From Roseburia sp. (lineage in GTDB: Bacteria > Bacillota > Clostridia > Lachnospirales > Lachnospiraceae), in assembly GCA_019421345.1 (NCBI GenBank), contig JAHZFL010000028.1, positions 1 through 17,434 on the forward strand: a DNA stretch of 17,434 nt. Reading direction: 5' to 3'. How positions within the stretch are numbered: the first letter of the stretch is position 1; every line of letters begins with the position of its first letter. Below the pieces are notes generated by a model, which did no database searches, was not told the origin of the DNA, and saw nothing but the letters and a program-made list of their open reading frames with translations. Below are positions 6,369 through 15,084 of the stretch, one piece after another. The position numbers were made by a program, and so were the translations under genes.

Positions 6369-7448
6369 CTATCCGATTGGTCCCTCATAGATAAATCCAT
6401 ATCCCTCTGTCTCCACGCGGGCACGAAACCGCTCAAATACCTCGCGAAGCTGCGCAAGCTCACTCTGATAGGTGTCGATCGTAATCTCATCCTCCGGTGA
6501 GCCGACCTTCTGTGCCATCCGCTCTGTCACAGGAACACTGCCATGAATATAGTCCATATACTGATACACATCCGTGATCGTCGCCGCCTCATTGAACTCC
6601 GTCGCGTAAAAACGAACATTTTCATAGGGAAGCAGACGCTCCATACAACGCTCTAAAGTATACAGATAGGTATCAAGCAGTCCCTTCTCATAGGCATCAT
6701 CCCACCATACAATACTATACGGCGGAATAAAAAACAAGAACTCCGTGTCAGGATTTTCCTGCACACGCGCCTCCAGACGATTGATATTTTCTGTCACATA
6801 GGCTTCCTGCCAATTCAGCGGCTTGGGTTCCTGTACGCTCCCAACGCCCGGACAGTGCATTTCAAGTACTGCCTCCGGTCCTACCGGAACATCTTTATTT
6901 AACTGGTAGATCAGCCCCTCCTCATAGCTCTGATCCTGCGACGTCACTATCATATCAGGAATTTTTCTTCCGATAATATCCATATTCCAAAGATATTCGA
7001 CATCATCAAACGGATTCCCATTCAACAGAAATTCCACATCCTCCGATATGGTCTTCATGTCCGGCGGATTGTAAAAAGAAAAAACATCCACGCCGTAAAA
7101 CACATGGGAAATCTCATGATTTTCAAATGCAATAGAAAGATAATCATCCAGGAGCGGCGAAGATGCCGAACCGCCGACTGCCTTGACCGTCTCACATCCA
7201 AAGCGCTCCTTTAGCGTATCAGTATTCATGCTCATGACAACCGAGGAGCCCGCCAGCACCCCCTCGTACTCAAAATTTTTGAGCATTCCGGGCACTTGAT
7301 ATTCCTTTTCATCCTCTACCGCCTTTAACCCAAACCACGGCTCATGGTAATGAAAAAAGGGATCAACGAGATACACAAACAGCGCTGTTCCAAAAAGCAG
7401 CAGCGCAATCGCAGCCAGCAACTGATATATTTTCTTACGACTGTTCAT
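6369..7448 (-). CDS. membrane-anchored SGNH/DHHW-like protein, MBOAT partner
   Basis: 359 residues. The N-terminus has a basic start (MNSRKK) and one hydrophobic anchor (about 8-28), so the body should sit outside the membrane. LAGSSVVMSM (about 65-74) resembles the nucleophile block of SGNH/DltD/AlgJ-like proteins, and MDYIHG (Asp299, His302) resembles their DxxH block. Such proteins work with a neighbouring MBOAT to place acyl groups, often acetyl, on cell-surface polymers. It starts nine bases after the MBOAT stop with AGGAGGAGC between, so translation is probably coupled. The polymer acylated is unknown. Family membership is inferred from these motifs and the neighbour. Confidence 0.75.
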   Translation of the reverse strand: MNSRKKIYQLLAAIALLLFGTALFVYLVDPFFHYHEPWFGLKAVEDEKEYQVPGMLKNFEYEGVLAGSSVVMSMNTDTLKERFGCETVKAVGGSASSPLLDDYLSIAFENHEISHVFYGVDVFSFYNPPDMKTISEDVEFLLNGNPFDDVEYLWNMDIIGRKIPDMIVTSQDQSYEEGLIYQLNKDVPVGPEAVLEMHCPGVGSVQEPKPLNWQEAYVTENINRLEARVQENPDTEFLFFIPPYSIVWWDDAYEKGLLDTYLYTLERCMERLLPYENVRFYATEFNEAATITDVYQYMDYIHGSVPVTERMAQKVGSPEDEITIDTYQSELAQLREVFERFRARVETEGYGFIYEGPIG

Positions 7449-7457
7449 ACGCTCCTC

Positions 7458-8963
7458 CTAAAAATTAAAATATAAAAAGGTTGTGACACCGGCAAAGGAA
7501 GCAACACTCAACACAAAAAGTATCGCAAGTCCCCACATTTTCGCCGCAGTCGCCTCACGCGCGCACACACGCTCATAAGCATTCCGTCTCGTGCAAAGAA
7601 ACGCACAAAATACAAGCAGCAACAAAAGAATGAACATCGGATAACCTGCTGTCAATCCCTCCGCTCCCACACGCGAGAGGAACAGTCTGCCCGGATAATT
7701 CCAGGACGCCTCCGTCTGCTCTGCAAGCTTCCAAACTGCCCCCGTATAGGAAAAAGAAAATAATTTCCGGTAAAACTGCAGTGCAACGGAGATAGAACCG
7801 CTCCGAAACAGCACCCACGCAAGATTGACAAAGGAGAATGTGATCAGCCAGCGCACCCACTTACAGAGCTTCCCAAACAGCGGTTCCACACACATCAGCA
7901 CGCCGTGTGCCACGCCCCAAAGCACAAAGCTCCACGCCGCTCCATGCCAGATGCCGCTAATCAAAAATACGATCATAATGTTGCGGATACGCTTCATCGT
8001 TCCCTTCCTGCTTCCTCCAAGCGGAATATAGATGTACTGCGTAAAAAAATCGTTGAGCGTCATATGCCAGCGGTTCCAAAACTCCTTGATAGACGCCGCC
8101 TTATACGGGGAATTGAAATTCTGCGGCAGATTGATATGCAGCATCCAGCCAAGCCCCACTGCCATGTCACAGTAGCCGCTGAAATCAAAATAAATCTGAA
8201 AGGTATAGCACAGCATTACGACAAATGCACTCACCGCATCAAGACCTGCAATGTTGCCGTAGCCGTAATCCACCAGCACGCCAAGCTTGTCGGCAAGCAG
8301 CACCTTTTTGGCAAGACCCGCGATAAAAAGGCACGCGCCCATCTCAATATTGCTGCGCCCCACAGGCGTCCACCCGGCATGTTTAAAAATCGAGACACTC
8401 TTTTGCCCGATTTTCTGAAACTGCGGCACAAGGTCGTGATGACTCACGATCGGTCCTGCCACAAGCTGCGGGAAAAACGTGACAAAATTCATATAGTCCG
8501 CCAGCGCGTAATGCGGCGCCCTCCTGCACATCCGATCTGCAATAAAGGAAATTTGCTGAAACGTAAAAAAGCTGATCCCAAGCGGCAGCGCAATATTTTT
8601 CACGGTAAGTCCGGTATCTATGATCTGATTGATGTTTCTGACAAAGAAATCATAATATTTAAAATAAAACAACAGCCCCAGATTAAATACAATCCCCAAA
8701 ATTCCCAGAACACGGGATACCCTCTTTGCGTTCTGGCTGCGCGCTCCAAAATACTCCATCATCCAGCTAATCGCATAATTTCCAAACACACTTGCCAGTA
8801 TCAGCACAATATATTCCGGATGCCCATATCCGTAAAAAACAAGCGAAAGCAGCACCAGACCTGCCTGTGCTGCTTTTGACCACCCAAGACGGTTTGCACC
8901 GTACCAGCTAAGAAGGACTGCCGGAAAAAACACAAATACAAATACATATGAGTTAAATAACAT
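7458..8963 (-). CDS. MBOAT family O-acyltransferase (AlgI/DltB-like)
   Basis: 501 residues from the chosen ATG; multi-spanning membrane enzyme that moves acyl groups across or onto surface polymers. Family hallmarks, numbered from this start: ALPLGISFFTFQQISF (about 125), FPQLVAGPIV (about 164), FFDFSGY-type YFDFSGYCDMAVGLG (about 258), EFWNRWHMTLNDFF (His300) and the catalytic His340 in SGIWHGAAW. The start MLFNSYVFVFVFFP matches how these proteins usually begin and has AGAGG ten bases ahead. A longer frame from a TTG at 9041 would add 26 polar residues and lacks a site, so I reject it. It forms a two-gene cassette with the SGNH-like gene at 6369-7448. Confidence 0.92.
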   Translation of the reverse strand: MLFNSYVFVFVFFPAVLLSWYGANRLGWSKAAQAGLVLLSLVFYGYGHPEYIVLILASVFGNYAISWMMEYFGARSQNAKRVSRVLGILGIVFNLGLLFYFKYYDFFVRNINQIIDTGLTVKNIALPLGISFFTFQQISFIADRMCRRAPHYALADYMNFVTFFPQLVAGPIVSHHDLVPQFQKIGQKSVSIFKHAGWTPVGRSNIEMGACLFIAGLAKKVLLADKLGVLVDYGYGNIAGLDAVSAFVVMLCYTFQIYFDFSGYCDMAVGLGWMLHINLPQNFNSPYKAASIKEFWNRWHMTLNDFFTQYIYIPLGGSRKGTMKRIRNIMIVFLISGIWHGAAWSFVLWGVAHGVLMCVEPLFGKLCKWVRWLITFSFVNLAWVLFRSGSISVALQFYRKLFSFSYTGAVWKLAEQTEASWNYPGRLFLSRVGAEGLTAGYPMFILLLLLVFCAFLCTRRNAYERVCAREATAAKMWGLAILFVLSVASFAGVTTFLYFNF

Positions 8964-9037
8964 ACTATGATACCTCTGCGCTATAAAAAGCTTCTTATTT
9001 TTTAATACGGATACTGCTGCCCACTCTTTTTCTAAGA

Positions 9038-9978
9038 TCAACTGTTAAAAAAAGAAAGCTGTGTATCCTTCAATGACTTGACCTTCCTGACGGTGAGCCT
9101 GTCATCTGCCGAAAGATGTCCGCACAGCAGAGGCGATTCCTCATCCCAAAATTTCAACCGCTCTTTTACCGCACCGCTGCTTTGATTGGCATAACAATAC
9201 TTACAGCCGCTCGGGCAGGTATCGTACGCCCCCACGTCTATGCTCTCCAAGCACCCGCATTCCTGCCTTTGGCTCTTATCCTTTTTCCTGTCAGCGCACA
9301 GCCCAAAAGCTGTTCCATGAATTGTTGATCGACACAGCTCCCGTGTGAAATTCCGACTGATTCAAGTGCGATCTGCTCCGCGCATGTCTCAATGGCAAGT
9401 CCGTACTCAGATGCAATCCTTGCCATTTGCCCCGCCAGTGCAAACATTTCTTCTCTTTTCATCTGCCGGATGCCGCATTCCTTCAGATTGTGCCGTGTTT
9501 TTTCATAGAAATCGCCAAAACTGATGACAACCTTTTTTGTGTCGTTCGCAAGGCTGCGGGCAATTTCCGCAAACGCTTTTACATGATATTCTGCCGTGTA
9601 TCTCTGGCTGATAAAAATGGGGTCATACCGCCATATGACCCTTTCTTTTCCAATTTTTTGAGACAGCCTCCGAAACGTTGGTATCAGCGTCTCCCTTTTC
9701 CCCGGAAGCCCCGGCTCTATGTCTCTCCCATAGCCCGTGAGTGTAAACTGAAAATAATAGGTATAGTCCTTAAGGCAATCTAATTTTTCCAGCATATTTG
9801 CCGGATTTTTCGTCCAGAACACCATACAGTCCACCACCTTGGGCGACAATTCGATCCGGCTCACCTGATGCGCATTTATCGGGTTTCTTACATATAAAAA
9901 TCCCTCTTTGATCCTGCGATAAAACCAGTCTGAATAGTAATTTGGCACATCAGTCCTTCTGCTGACACTTAATATCAT
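9038..9978 (-). pseudogene. DUF1848 protein, interrupted by a one-base frameshift
   Basis: The first frame (9238-9978) begins MILSVSRRTDVPNYYSDWF, the typical DUF1848 start, and runs to ...LTGKRIRAKGR before ending in a short unrelated tail. The expected continuation (KDKSQRQECGCLESIDVGAYDTCPSGC... with CKYCYAN) is in the next frame, ending at 9038. The switch falls in a run of five A residues on the minus strand (9282-9286); one extra A would restore a full-length protein of about 310 residues. The Cys pattern CGC...C...CxxCY looks like a metal or Fe-S site. Biochemical role of DUF1848 is not known to me. Causes: real mutation, or a sequencing/assembly error in a short homopolymer. A programmed shift is unlikely since the site (A AAA AGG) is not a good slippery heptamer. 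Confidence 0.85.
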
Positions 9979-10051
9979 AATAACGTTCCCATTCCCTTAT
10001 CCATACAATACCTTTGCACGTTTCTTTTCATAAATCAAATGATGGATGCTT

Positions 10052-10124
10052 GTGTGAGGATGCGCACGCGCATGAGCGGAAGTATTGCTTCGCAATCATG
10101 CGCGGCGCGGCAAAAGTGTGCTTC
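10052..10124 (-). repeat. dispersed GC-rich repeat, copy 2 (long form)
   Basis: Inverted partner of 869-903. Bases 10098-10124 are identical (27 of 27) to copy 1, and 10052-10065 match its right end. Between them are about 38 bases absent from copy 1 that can fold: GCGCATGA / TCATGCGC enclose an inner GAAG / CTTC stem. The two copies face each other across about 9.2 kb that includes the core operon. The remaining bases of 9979-10286 hold no gene I can support. A minus-strand frame continues from about 10267 into the repeat and stops within it, but it has no ribosome binding site. Confidence 0.7.
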
Positions 10125-10286
10125 CTTTACGGTTTGTTCCCATAGGAGACGAAGGCGTTTGCCAAGAAACTGTATTCCTATCATGTGCTACTCCGCCGAT
10201 ACTTATTCCATCCAAAATGACTGCAGCTATGTAAAAATCGAAAAACCGACCGCTCTGTCCGCGTTCCACTCATTCGGCTGAATTTA

Positions 10287-10799
10287 TCACTCTAATGAAT
10301 CAGGCGTTTCCCTTTTCTCTTTATTTTTGTCAAAATTTTTAAACAAATCGATAATGGACGTATCGAACACATTTTTCACAATAAAGAATAAAATGGAAAT
10401 CAGCTCAACAATAATCGACGTTATGTAAAATTTCATAAATGAGATTCCCGCCTCTACCAAGGACTCCGGAATTTTTAAATATGCAGAAAAAATCAGACTG
10501 ATCGTCATCAATCCCACAAAAACATAGGTTGCTATGAACTGCCATTTCAAAATCCGAAATATGTTCGTCATCAACCGTATCTTAAGATCTCTTTTCAGCT
10601 TTTCATTTTTCTCTAATTGCGGAGCAAGGACATGCACATAAAGCTTGCGCTTCATGGCAAAGCTCTGGTTCATATCCGTGACATATTGGTCGTCTGCATT
10701 TGGAATATTTAGGTCAACCTTCGGCTCGTCCGGAATATGTATTTGATCCAGCTCGGGATGCTCCGTCCCCATTTTGTTCGGTGCTTCATTCATTTTCAT
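10287..10799 (-). CDS. two-helix membrane protein, partner of ImmA/IrrE peptidase
   Basis: 170 residues; family not recognised. A polar, Pro/Asp-rich first 45 residues (EHPELDQIHIPDEPKVDLNIP) precedes a basic amphipathic stretch (KRKLYVHVLAPQLEKNEKLKRDLKIRL). Two membrane helices follow, at about 89-111 and 122-147, and a charged tail (FDKNKEKRETPDSLE). Both ends should be cytoplasmic. Its start overlaps the end of the ImmA/IrrE gene by 14 bases (or 8 if the second ATG is used), so translation is coupled and the two products probably work together. The long cytoplasmic N-terminus could be the segment bound or cut by the peptidase; this is only an inference. Confidence 0.8.
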   Translation of the reverse strand: MKMNEAPNKMGTEHPELDQIHIPDEPKVDLNIPNADDQYVTDMNQSFAMKRKLYVHVLAPQLEKNEKLKRDLKIRLMTNIFRILKWQFIATYVFVGLMTISLIFSAYLKIPESLVEAGISFMKFYITSIIVELISILFFIVKNVFDTSIIDLFKNFDKNKEKRETPDSLE

Positions 10800-11352
10800 A
10801 AACTATCGTCTGCCCATCCTTATTAATATACGATATTTTCAGATAATCCAGCCGTTCCTCCATCATACTTGTGGAGACAGCAAATTTATTTGCCAATGTG
10901 ATAGAATCTGGAATTGCCAAATCAAGATAGATCTCCCGCAGCCTTTTGACCGGAATTAAAAGCTGTCCGGCAAATATCTCTGCCTCTCTCTCCCGCGCAT
11001 CCTCACCATTACGGTCTTCTCTTAATTCAATATGACGGATCTCCTCAAGTTCCGTGTAGTGCAGACAGCAATGCGCCAATTCATGTGCAATGACACATCT
11101 TTGATGATTAAGCGGATCATCCTTTTTAAAAAAAATGGCAGCTTTTCCTCCTTTCGCAATGATCAGTCCAAGTATATCTCCCTTTTTCCTCCCCAATGAT
11201 TTTTCCAAATCCGCAAAATTCTTTGGAAGTGCGGATAAACCGATATTAAGCAATATCTGGTTTAAATTAACGGGAACGGAATCGTCGACGGCATATTCTG
11301 CCAGCAGCTCCTCTGCCTCTTTTCCTTTTAGTTTATCCAATACCCTGCACAT
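10786..11352 (-). CDS. ImmA/IrrE family zinc metallopeptidase
   Basis: 188 residues from the preferred start. The zinc site HELAH (residues 90-94) is followed about 30 residues on by EREAEIFAGQLLIP, which supplies the third ligand Glu and the family's FAaxLLmP segment. Members cut repressor-like or regulatory proteins in response to stress or mobile-element signals. No helix-turn-helix domain is present in this protein, and no repressor gene is adjacent; the coupled partner is a membrane protein instead. I choose the ATG at 11352 because GAGG lies six bases upstream; the frame is open to an ATG at 11385 that lacks a site. It is 188 bases downstream of the helicase-nuclease gene on the same strand. 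Confidence 0.88.
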   Translation of the reverse strand: MCRVLDKLKGKEAEELLAEYAVDDSVPVNLNQILLNIGLSALPKNFADLEKSLGRKKGDILGLIIAKGGKAAIFFKKDDPLNHQRCVIAHELAHCCLHYTELEEIRHIELREDRNGEDAREREAEIFAGQLLIPVKRLREIYLDLAIPDSITLANKFAVSTSMMEERLDYLKISYINKDGQTIVYENE

Positions 11353-11426
11353 ATCCATCCTCATTTCTGAGTGACTTATTATCATAATACTGTGACGAAA
11401 ATATCATATTTACGTCTGTCTAAATG

Positions 11427-11453
11427 CTGCTTGTTTTCACTCAGAACAAACAG
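11427..11453 (-). other. small hairpin between helicase and ImmA genes
   Basis: CTGTTTGTT pairs with AACAAGCAG (nine pairs, one G-U) on the minus strand, with no T run after it, so it is not a typical terminator. The 188-base gap 11353-11540 shows no convincing promoter, making readthrough from the helicase gene plausible. Confidence 0.35.
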
Positions 11454-11540
11454 CCGCATGAAATATAAATACATCCGTATGATTTTTCGCACCAGGCTCC
11501 CTTACGGAGTATGCTCTCTCATTTGAGCTATTTTATTATA

Positions 11541-14315
11541 TCATTCAGTCATAGGCTTGTAAACAACCGGCGCTGCCGCAAGGGTTCGCAAGCGTGCTTC
11601 TATCTTTTCACGTTCGCCGCTCCCATTTGTTTTCAAGCGCAAATACGGAATCTTCAACTTCTCCAAAATACTGTCCTTCAAACGATCCTTTGTCTGCTGC
11701 ATCGGATTATTTTCATGAAATGCAAAGCCATCGACCTCGATCACAAGCACCGGAACCTTGTCCTGTCTGTAAAAAAGTACGAAATCAACCGACGCACGAT
11801 TTTTTACATAACCAGCTTCCTCCTTTGTCAAATGAGCAGTCCCTTCTATTAAATTTAACAAATACACCTGTTGTGCATAAGAAAATCTTAAAAATTCCTC
11901 CTGCGCTAAAATCTCCTCCAATAATACGCGCAGCGCTTCCTCTGACTGAAATCTGGCAGTCGGAAGCATTTTTTCTTTTATCGGCTGTAATTTTTCTGAA
12001 TATTTGCTGTATAAAAGATCAAACACTGACACAATCTGACTTTCAACTACCGCCTGATCCAATGTATGATACTGCACATACCGGATCAGATCTCCGATGT
12101 GCTCCCCATGATGTAAGAAAAAATTCTGGTCTGTGACCAGCACAAACTGACGAATCGCTCTTGAAACCGCAACATTTACCATTCTGGCATCATCCGCAAA
12201 CGCATAGTTCCTCCGCGCATACCATGTGTCTCCAAGAACCGTAGACATGATGATCGTCTCTTTTTCTCTGCCCTGATATTTATGTACCGTATCGCTCTCA
12301 ATTTTTTTATCCAGCATAGCCCCCGCCTCAACCGCCTGCTTTCGATAAGGTGCTACCACTCCGATACGCTCATTCTCGACCTGACATTCGGGATTTCTAA
12401 GCACTTCCTCTGCCACTGTCTCAATTTCTCTCTGATTATAAATTCCAGCGCCGGCTCCCTGTGTAACCCGCCTCATATGATTTCCCGGTGCGGTTTTATA
12501 AATCCACAGCGGTTGATCCTGTGGCTCCTCCTTTGTATAGACGATCAGCTTCCCGTCATAATATTTCTGATTGCAAAATTCAATGATCTGCGGATGGCAG
12601 CGGTAATGCTCCCGCAATGTAACGGTCGGAATTTTTTCTCCATAAAGCTCAATAAAGGAAGATAAAATACTTTGACGAAAGTAATCGTATGCGCCTGTCG
12701 CTTTTGGTGCTCTTAGCTTTTCTTCAATTTTCCCATCCGTAATCTGGGAGAGCTGTTTTAGATCGCCGACAATCACAACGTTTCTGCAGCAGGAAAGGAC
12801 AAGCGCCGCCGTGATCAGATCCACCTGCGATGCTTCATCAATGATCACATAATCAAGGAGACAATTCTTTGGAATGCACTGGCGCAGAGAAAAGGTTGTG
12901 CTTAAAATGATGGGATATTGCTGCACAAACGCCTGAAAGCACTCTTTAAAATTCTCCAATGTAAAGCTGCATGCATCAACTTTTTCATACATTTCAAATA
13001 AAGCACTCCGAAATAATTTTTCAGAGCATGCCTGATGTTCTTCTTTTAACGCATCAAATGAATTTTCTTTTAAAAACTCCTCAAGCTGCTCAATCTCCTG
13101 CTTCAGACCCTGAATCGTTAATTGATAAAATTTCTTCTGAAGCGCCAAAAACACAGCAGCTTCATTTTCCTTGAGATTTTTGATGCGGAAAATTCCATAT
13201 TTGATAAAAAGTCCGATCCGATACAGCAACTTTTTTGACTGATCGCTTTCTTCTGCAACAGCGGTGCTTGCAAGGAAGCTCAAGATTTTTTCAGGATTTT
13301 TGCTAAACGCCGGAAGCTTTACTGCGTCACTGATATTTTTCTTCTTAAAATGCTCCGCAAAATGCTTTTCTTCCAACTCCCAATCTCTTAACTCCTGCTT
13401 TCGCATCACAAGCCTTCTCTCGCTGTCCATAAGCTTTGCAAGACGAATGTTCCATGTGCGGATTGCTTCTGTAAGTTCCTCCTCCGATTCCTCACATCCC
13501 CAGCCTTTTACCTTGGGAATCGGCGGATTCTTAAAAAAAGCTTCCCGTTTTTCCTTTCTTCCCAATAATGCTGCAAGAAAGCCATAATGTTTCTTGCCAA
13601 GCTTCTCAATAATATTGAATACCGCCTCATTATTGTTGGAAACAACCGCAACGCTCTTTCTTTCATTGAAGATCAGATTCGCAACAATATTTAAAATGGT
13701 CTGTGTTTTCCCCGTTCCCGGCGGTCCCATAATGACGGAAACGGAATGTGTCAATGCATTTTCCAAAGCCTCTTTCTGACTCAAATTAAAATAAAACGGA
13801 AAAATGACACGTTCCAAATCTGCCTTTCTTTCCAAGATGGCTTCGCCGCTCAAATACCGTCCCAATACACATTCCGGATGAATCGCCTGAATCTTGTCAA
13901 TTTCCCGTTTCAAAAATCCATTTTCAGAGTTCTCATCTGTATAGCAGGAGATTTCTTTGAAATAACCCAAAATGCTCTCAGGACTTTGCTCCATTGATCG
14001 ATCGCAAATCATCACATGCTTTGACATCTGCGTGTGCATCGTTTGGTCTGCTTCAAATATGCGCATCCACCCTCCAAAGTCAAGAACCATCACAGCATCC
14101 ACCCATGTCATATTCACATACACATTCTTTCTATCTATATCCAGCCGTTTCGGATTCCTTCGTATCATCACATTAGATGACGCGTAAGAATATGTTTTAG
14201 GATTTCCCGAAAAAGTAATATATATTTTCTGCCGAGCCCGCTCCTCCTTCAGAAACTCAATGTCTTTTGTCTTGTCTTCCTGACGGATTAAAATCAAATA
14301 CTCCCTTACATCCAT
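11541..14315 (-). CDS. SF1 helicase (UPF1/DNA2-like) with C-terminal DUF2726-like nuclease domain
   Basis: 924 residues from the ATG at 14315 (GGGAG eight bases upstream; a GTG three codons earlier lacks a site). An N-terminal ~170-residue region of unknown type precedes the ATPase. Motif I is GPPGTGKT at about 197-204. A long helical insertion (about 270-440) follows, then motif II DEAS (about 493), GDLKQLSQI (motif III), a LREHYRCHPQI segment (motif IV), HKYQGREKETII (motif V) and VNVAVSRA (motif VI). The C-terminus (about 840-910) has VDFVL...VIEVDGFAFHE...Q..DRLKDSIL...PYLRLKT. That spacing of Asp, ExD and His fits DUF2726/Vsr-like PD-(D/E)xK nucleases. Helicase-nuclease fusions of this kind occur in phage-defence loci. 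Substrate unknown. It heads a minus-strand set with ImmA/IrrE and a membrane protein. Confidence 0.88.
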   Translation of the reverse strand: MDVREYLILIRQEDKTKDIEFLKEERARQKIYITFSGNPKTYSYASSNVMIRRNPKRLDIDRKNVYVNMTWVDAVMVLDFGGWMRIFEADQTMHTQMSKHVMICDRSMEQSPESILGYFKEISCYTDENSENGFLKREIDKIQAIHPECVLGRYLSGEAILERKADLERVIFPFYFNLSQKEALENALTHSVSVIMGPPGTGKTQTILNIVANLIFNERKSVAVVSNNNEAVFNIIEKLGKKHYGFLAALLGRKEKREAFFKNPPIPKVKGWGCEESEEELTEAIRTWNIRLAKLMDSERRLVMRKQELRDWELEEKHFAEHFKKKNISDAVKLPAFSKNPEKILSFLASTAVAEESDQSKKLLYRIGLFIKYGIFRIKNLKENEAAVFLALQKKFYQLTIQGLKQEIEQLEEFLKENSFDALKEEHQACSEKLFRSALFEMYEKVDACSFTLENFKECFQAFVQQYPIILSTTFSLRQCIPKNCLLDYVIIDEASQVDLITAALVLSCCRNVVIVGDLKQLSQITDGKIEEKLRAPKATGAYDYFRQSILSSFIELYGEKIPTVTLREHYRCHPQIIEFCNQKYYDGKLIVYTKEEPQDQPLWIYKTAPGNHMRRVTQGAGAGIYNQREIETVAEEVLRNPECQVENERIGVVAPYRKQAVEAGAMLDKKIESDTVHKYQGREKETIIMSTVLGDTWYARRNYAFADDARMVNVAVSRAIRQFVLVTDQNFFLHHGEHIGDLIRYVQYHTLDQAVVESQIVSVFDLLYSKYSEKLQPIKEKMLPTARFQSEEALRVLLEEILAQEEFLRFSYAQQVYLLNLIEGTAHLTKEEAGYVKNRASVDFVLFYRQDKVPVLVIEVDGFAFHENNPMQQTKDRLKDSILEKLKIPYLRLKTNGSGEREKIEARLRTLAAAPVVYKPMTE

Positions 14316-14439
14316 GATAGACACTCCCAGTTTCCCCTCAAGCCAGCTTTTCTTCCTCTCATCCGAAGATAAAAAATTGTGCGTTGAGGCTCTCTCCGTT
14401 TTTTCTTTTGCCTTTTAAATTACATTTGAAGTCTATTCT

Positions 14440-14468
14440 ATCATAACCCTAAAGACTTGAAGCGTCAA
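14440..14468 (-). promoter_or_regulatory. promoter of the helicase gene set
   Basis: On the minus strand: -35 TTGACG (14463-14468), exactly 17 bases, and -10 TATGAT (14440-14445). The transcript would have a leader of about 115 bases before the ATG at 14315. It is the strongest promoter visible in the accessory region. Confidence 0.75.
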
Positions 14469-14501
14469 TCAAAAATTATTCAGCCATGCACCGATCCTGT
14501 T

Positions 14502-14603
14502 TTATCTTCCCCCTGCAAATATCTCCCTGTCCAAAATACTCTGCTTTCTATATTCTGCTGCATAATTTCTTTGCTTTGTTCCATCCAATAATGGACCGAT
14601 CAT
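14502..14603 (-). other. possible gene remnant or small frame (33 codons)
   Basis: ATG to TAA encodes 33 residues beginning MIGPLLDGTKQRNYAAEY and ending REIFAGGR. The composition looks protein-like, but there is no ribosome binding site and an in-frame stop lies ten codons upstream, so it may be the worn-down end of a lost gene. It overlaps nothing. The remaining intergenic bases up to 15084 show two promoter-like or inverted-repeat signals (listed separately) and otherwise nothing I can assign. Confidence 0.2.
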
Positions 14604-14641
14604 GTTGAGCTGTAATATTAAAATATTAAATCAGCTTTTTA

Positions 14642-14670
14642 TTGATTGCAGACACCTTTTCATTTATACT
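14642..14670 (+). promoter_or_regulatory. candidate promoter for the KAP NTPase gene
   Basis: TTGATT (14642-14647), 17 bases, TATACT (14665-14670) on the plus strand. It would give a leader of about 410 bases, which is long. The 8-base inverted repeat ATACACTG / CAGTGTAT (14908-14915 and 14958-14965) lies within that leader and could be an operator or RNA fold. Other promoters closer to the gene cannot be excluded. Confidence 0.4.
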
Positions 14671-15084
14671 TGTAGTAATATGATTATGGTATGATTTTGG
14701 TTCTATGCAGTTTCATCGTGTGCAGGAAAATTCAAGCTTTGCCGTGAAATCCCCTTTTCCAGACATCATCCGACACAGTTCTAGCTGCAAATAAATAATA
14801 ATTTTGGATGAATATATGGAAATGTAATTGAGGTGCCGGGAGGATTTATAAGGCATCAAGGCTCTTTCGTCCGTACAGACACTCCGATGCAGCATTTTAA
14901 AATAAGTATACACTGTCGGATATTGAAAACAGCTTATATATTGTAATTTAAATAGTGCAGTGTATCAGAAATGTTTGTGCCAACATCACATAAAATCGTT
15001 GGAACATGGTCTGGTGAAAAATTGCAGCACCTTTTTCAAAACCATTTTCAATAAATTTATAAGATACCATAAGGAGGAAACAAG

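Noticed and set aside
7905..8879. 324-codon plus-strand frame antisense to the MBOAT gene
   Set aside because: Basic, His/Lys-rich mirror of a strongly conserved membrane enzyme; no start signal.
8964..9041. 26-residue N-terminal extension of the MBOAT protein from a TTG
   Set aside because: No ribosome binding site at the TTG, and the downstream ATG has AGAGG and a family-typical start.
9278..9290. Programmed -1 frameshift in the DUF1848 gene
   Set aside because: The A AAA AGG site would not allow good re-pairing in the A site and no downstream pseudoknot is evident; a one-base deletion is simpler.
10039..10281. 80-codon plus-strand frame and an overlapping minus-strand frame in the 308-base gap
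   Set aside because: Both run through the repeat, lack ribosome binding sites and have a composition (many Arg and Cys) expected from translating GC-rich repeat DNA.
14713..14913. 66-codon minus-strand frame upstream of the KAP gene
   Set aside because: No ribosome binding site, no recognisable motif, and it lies in the leader of a gene on the other strand.
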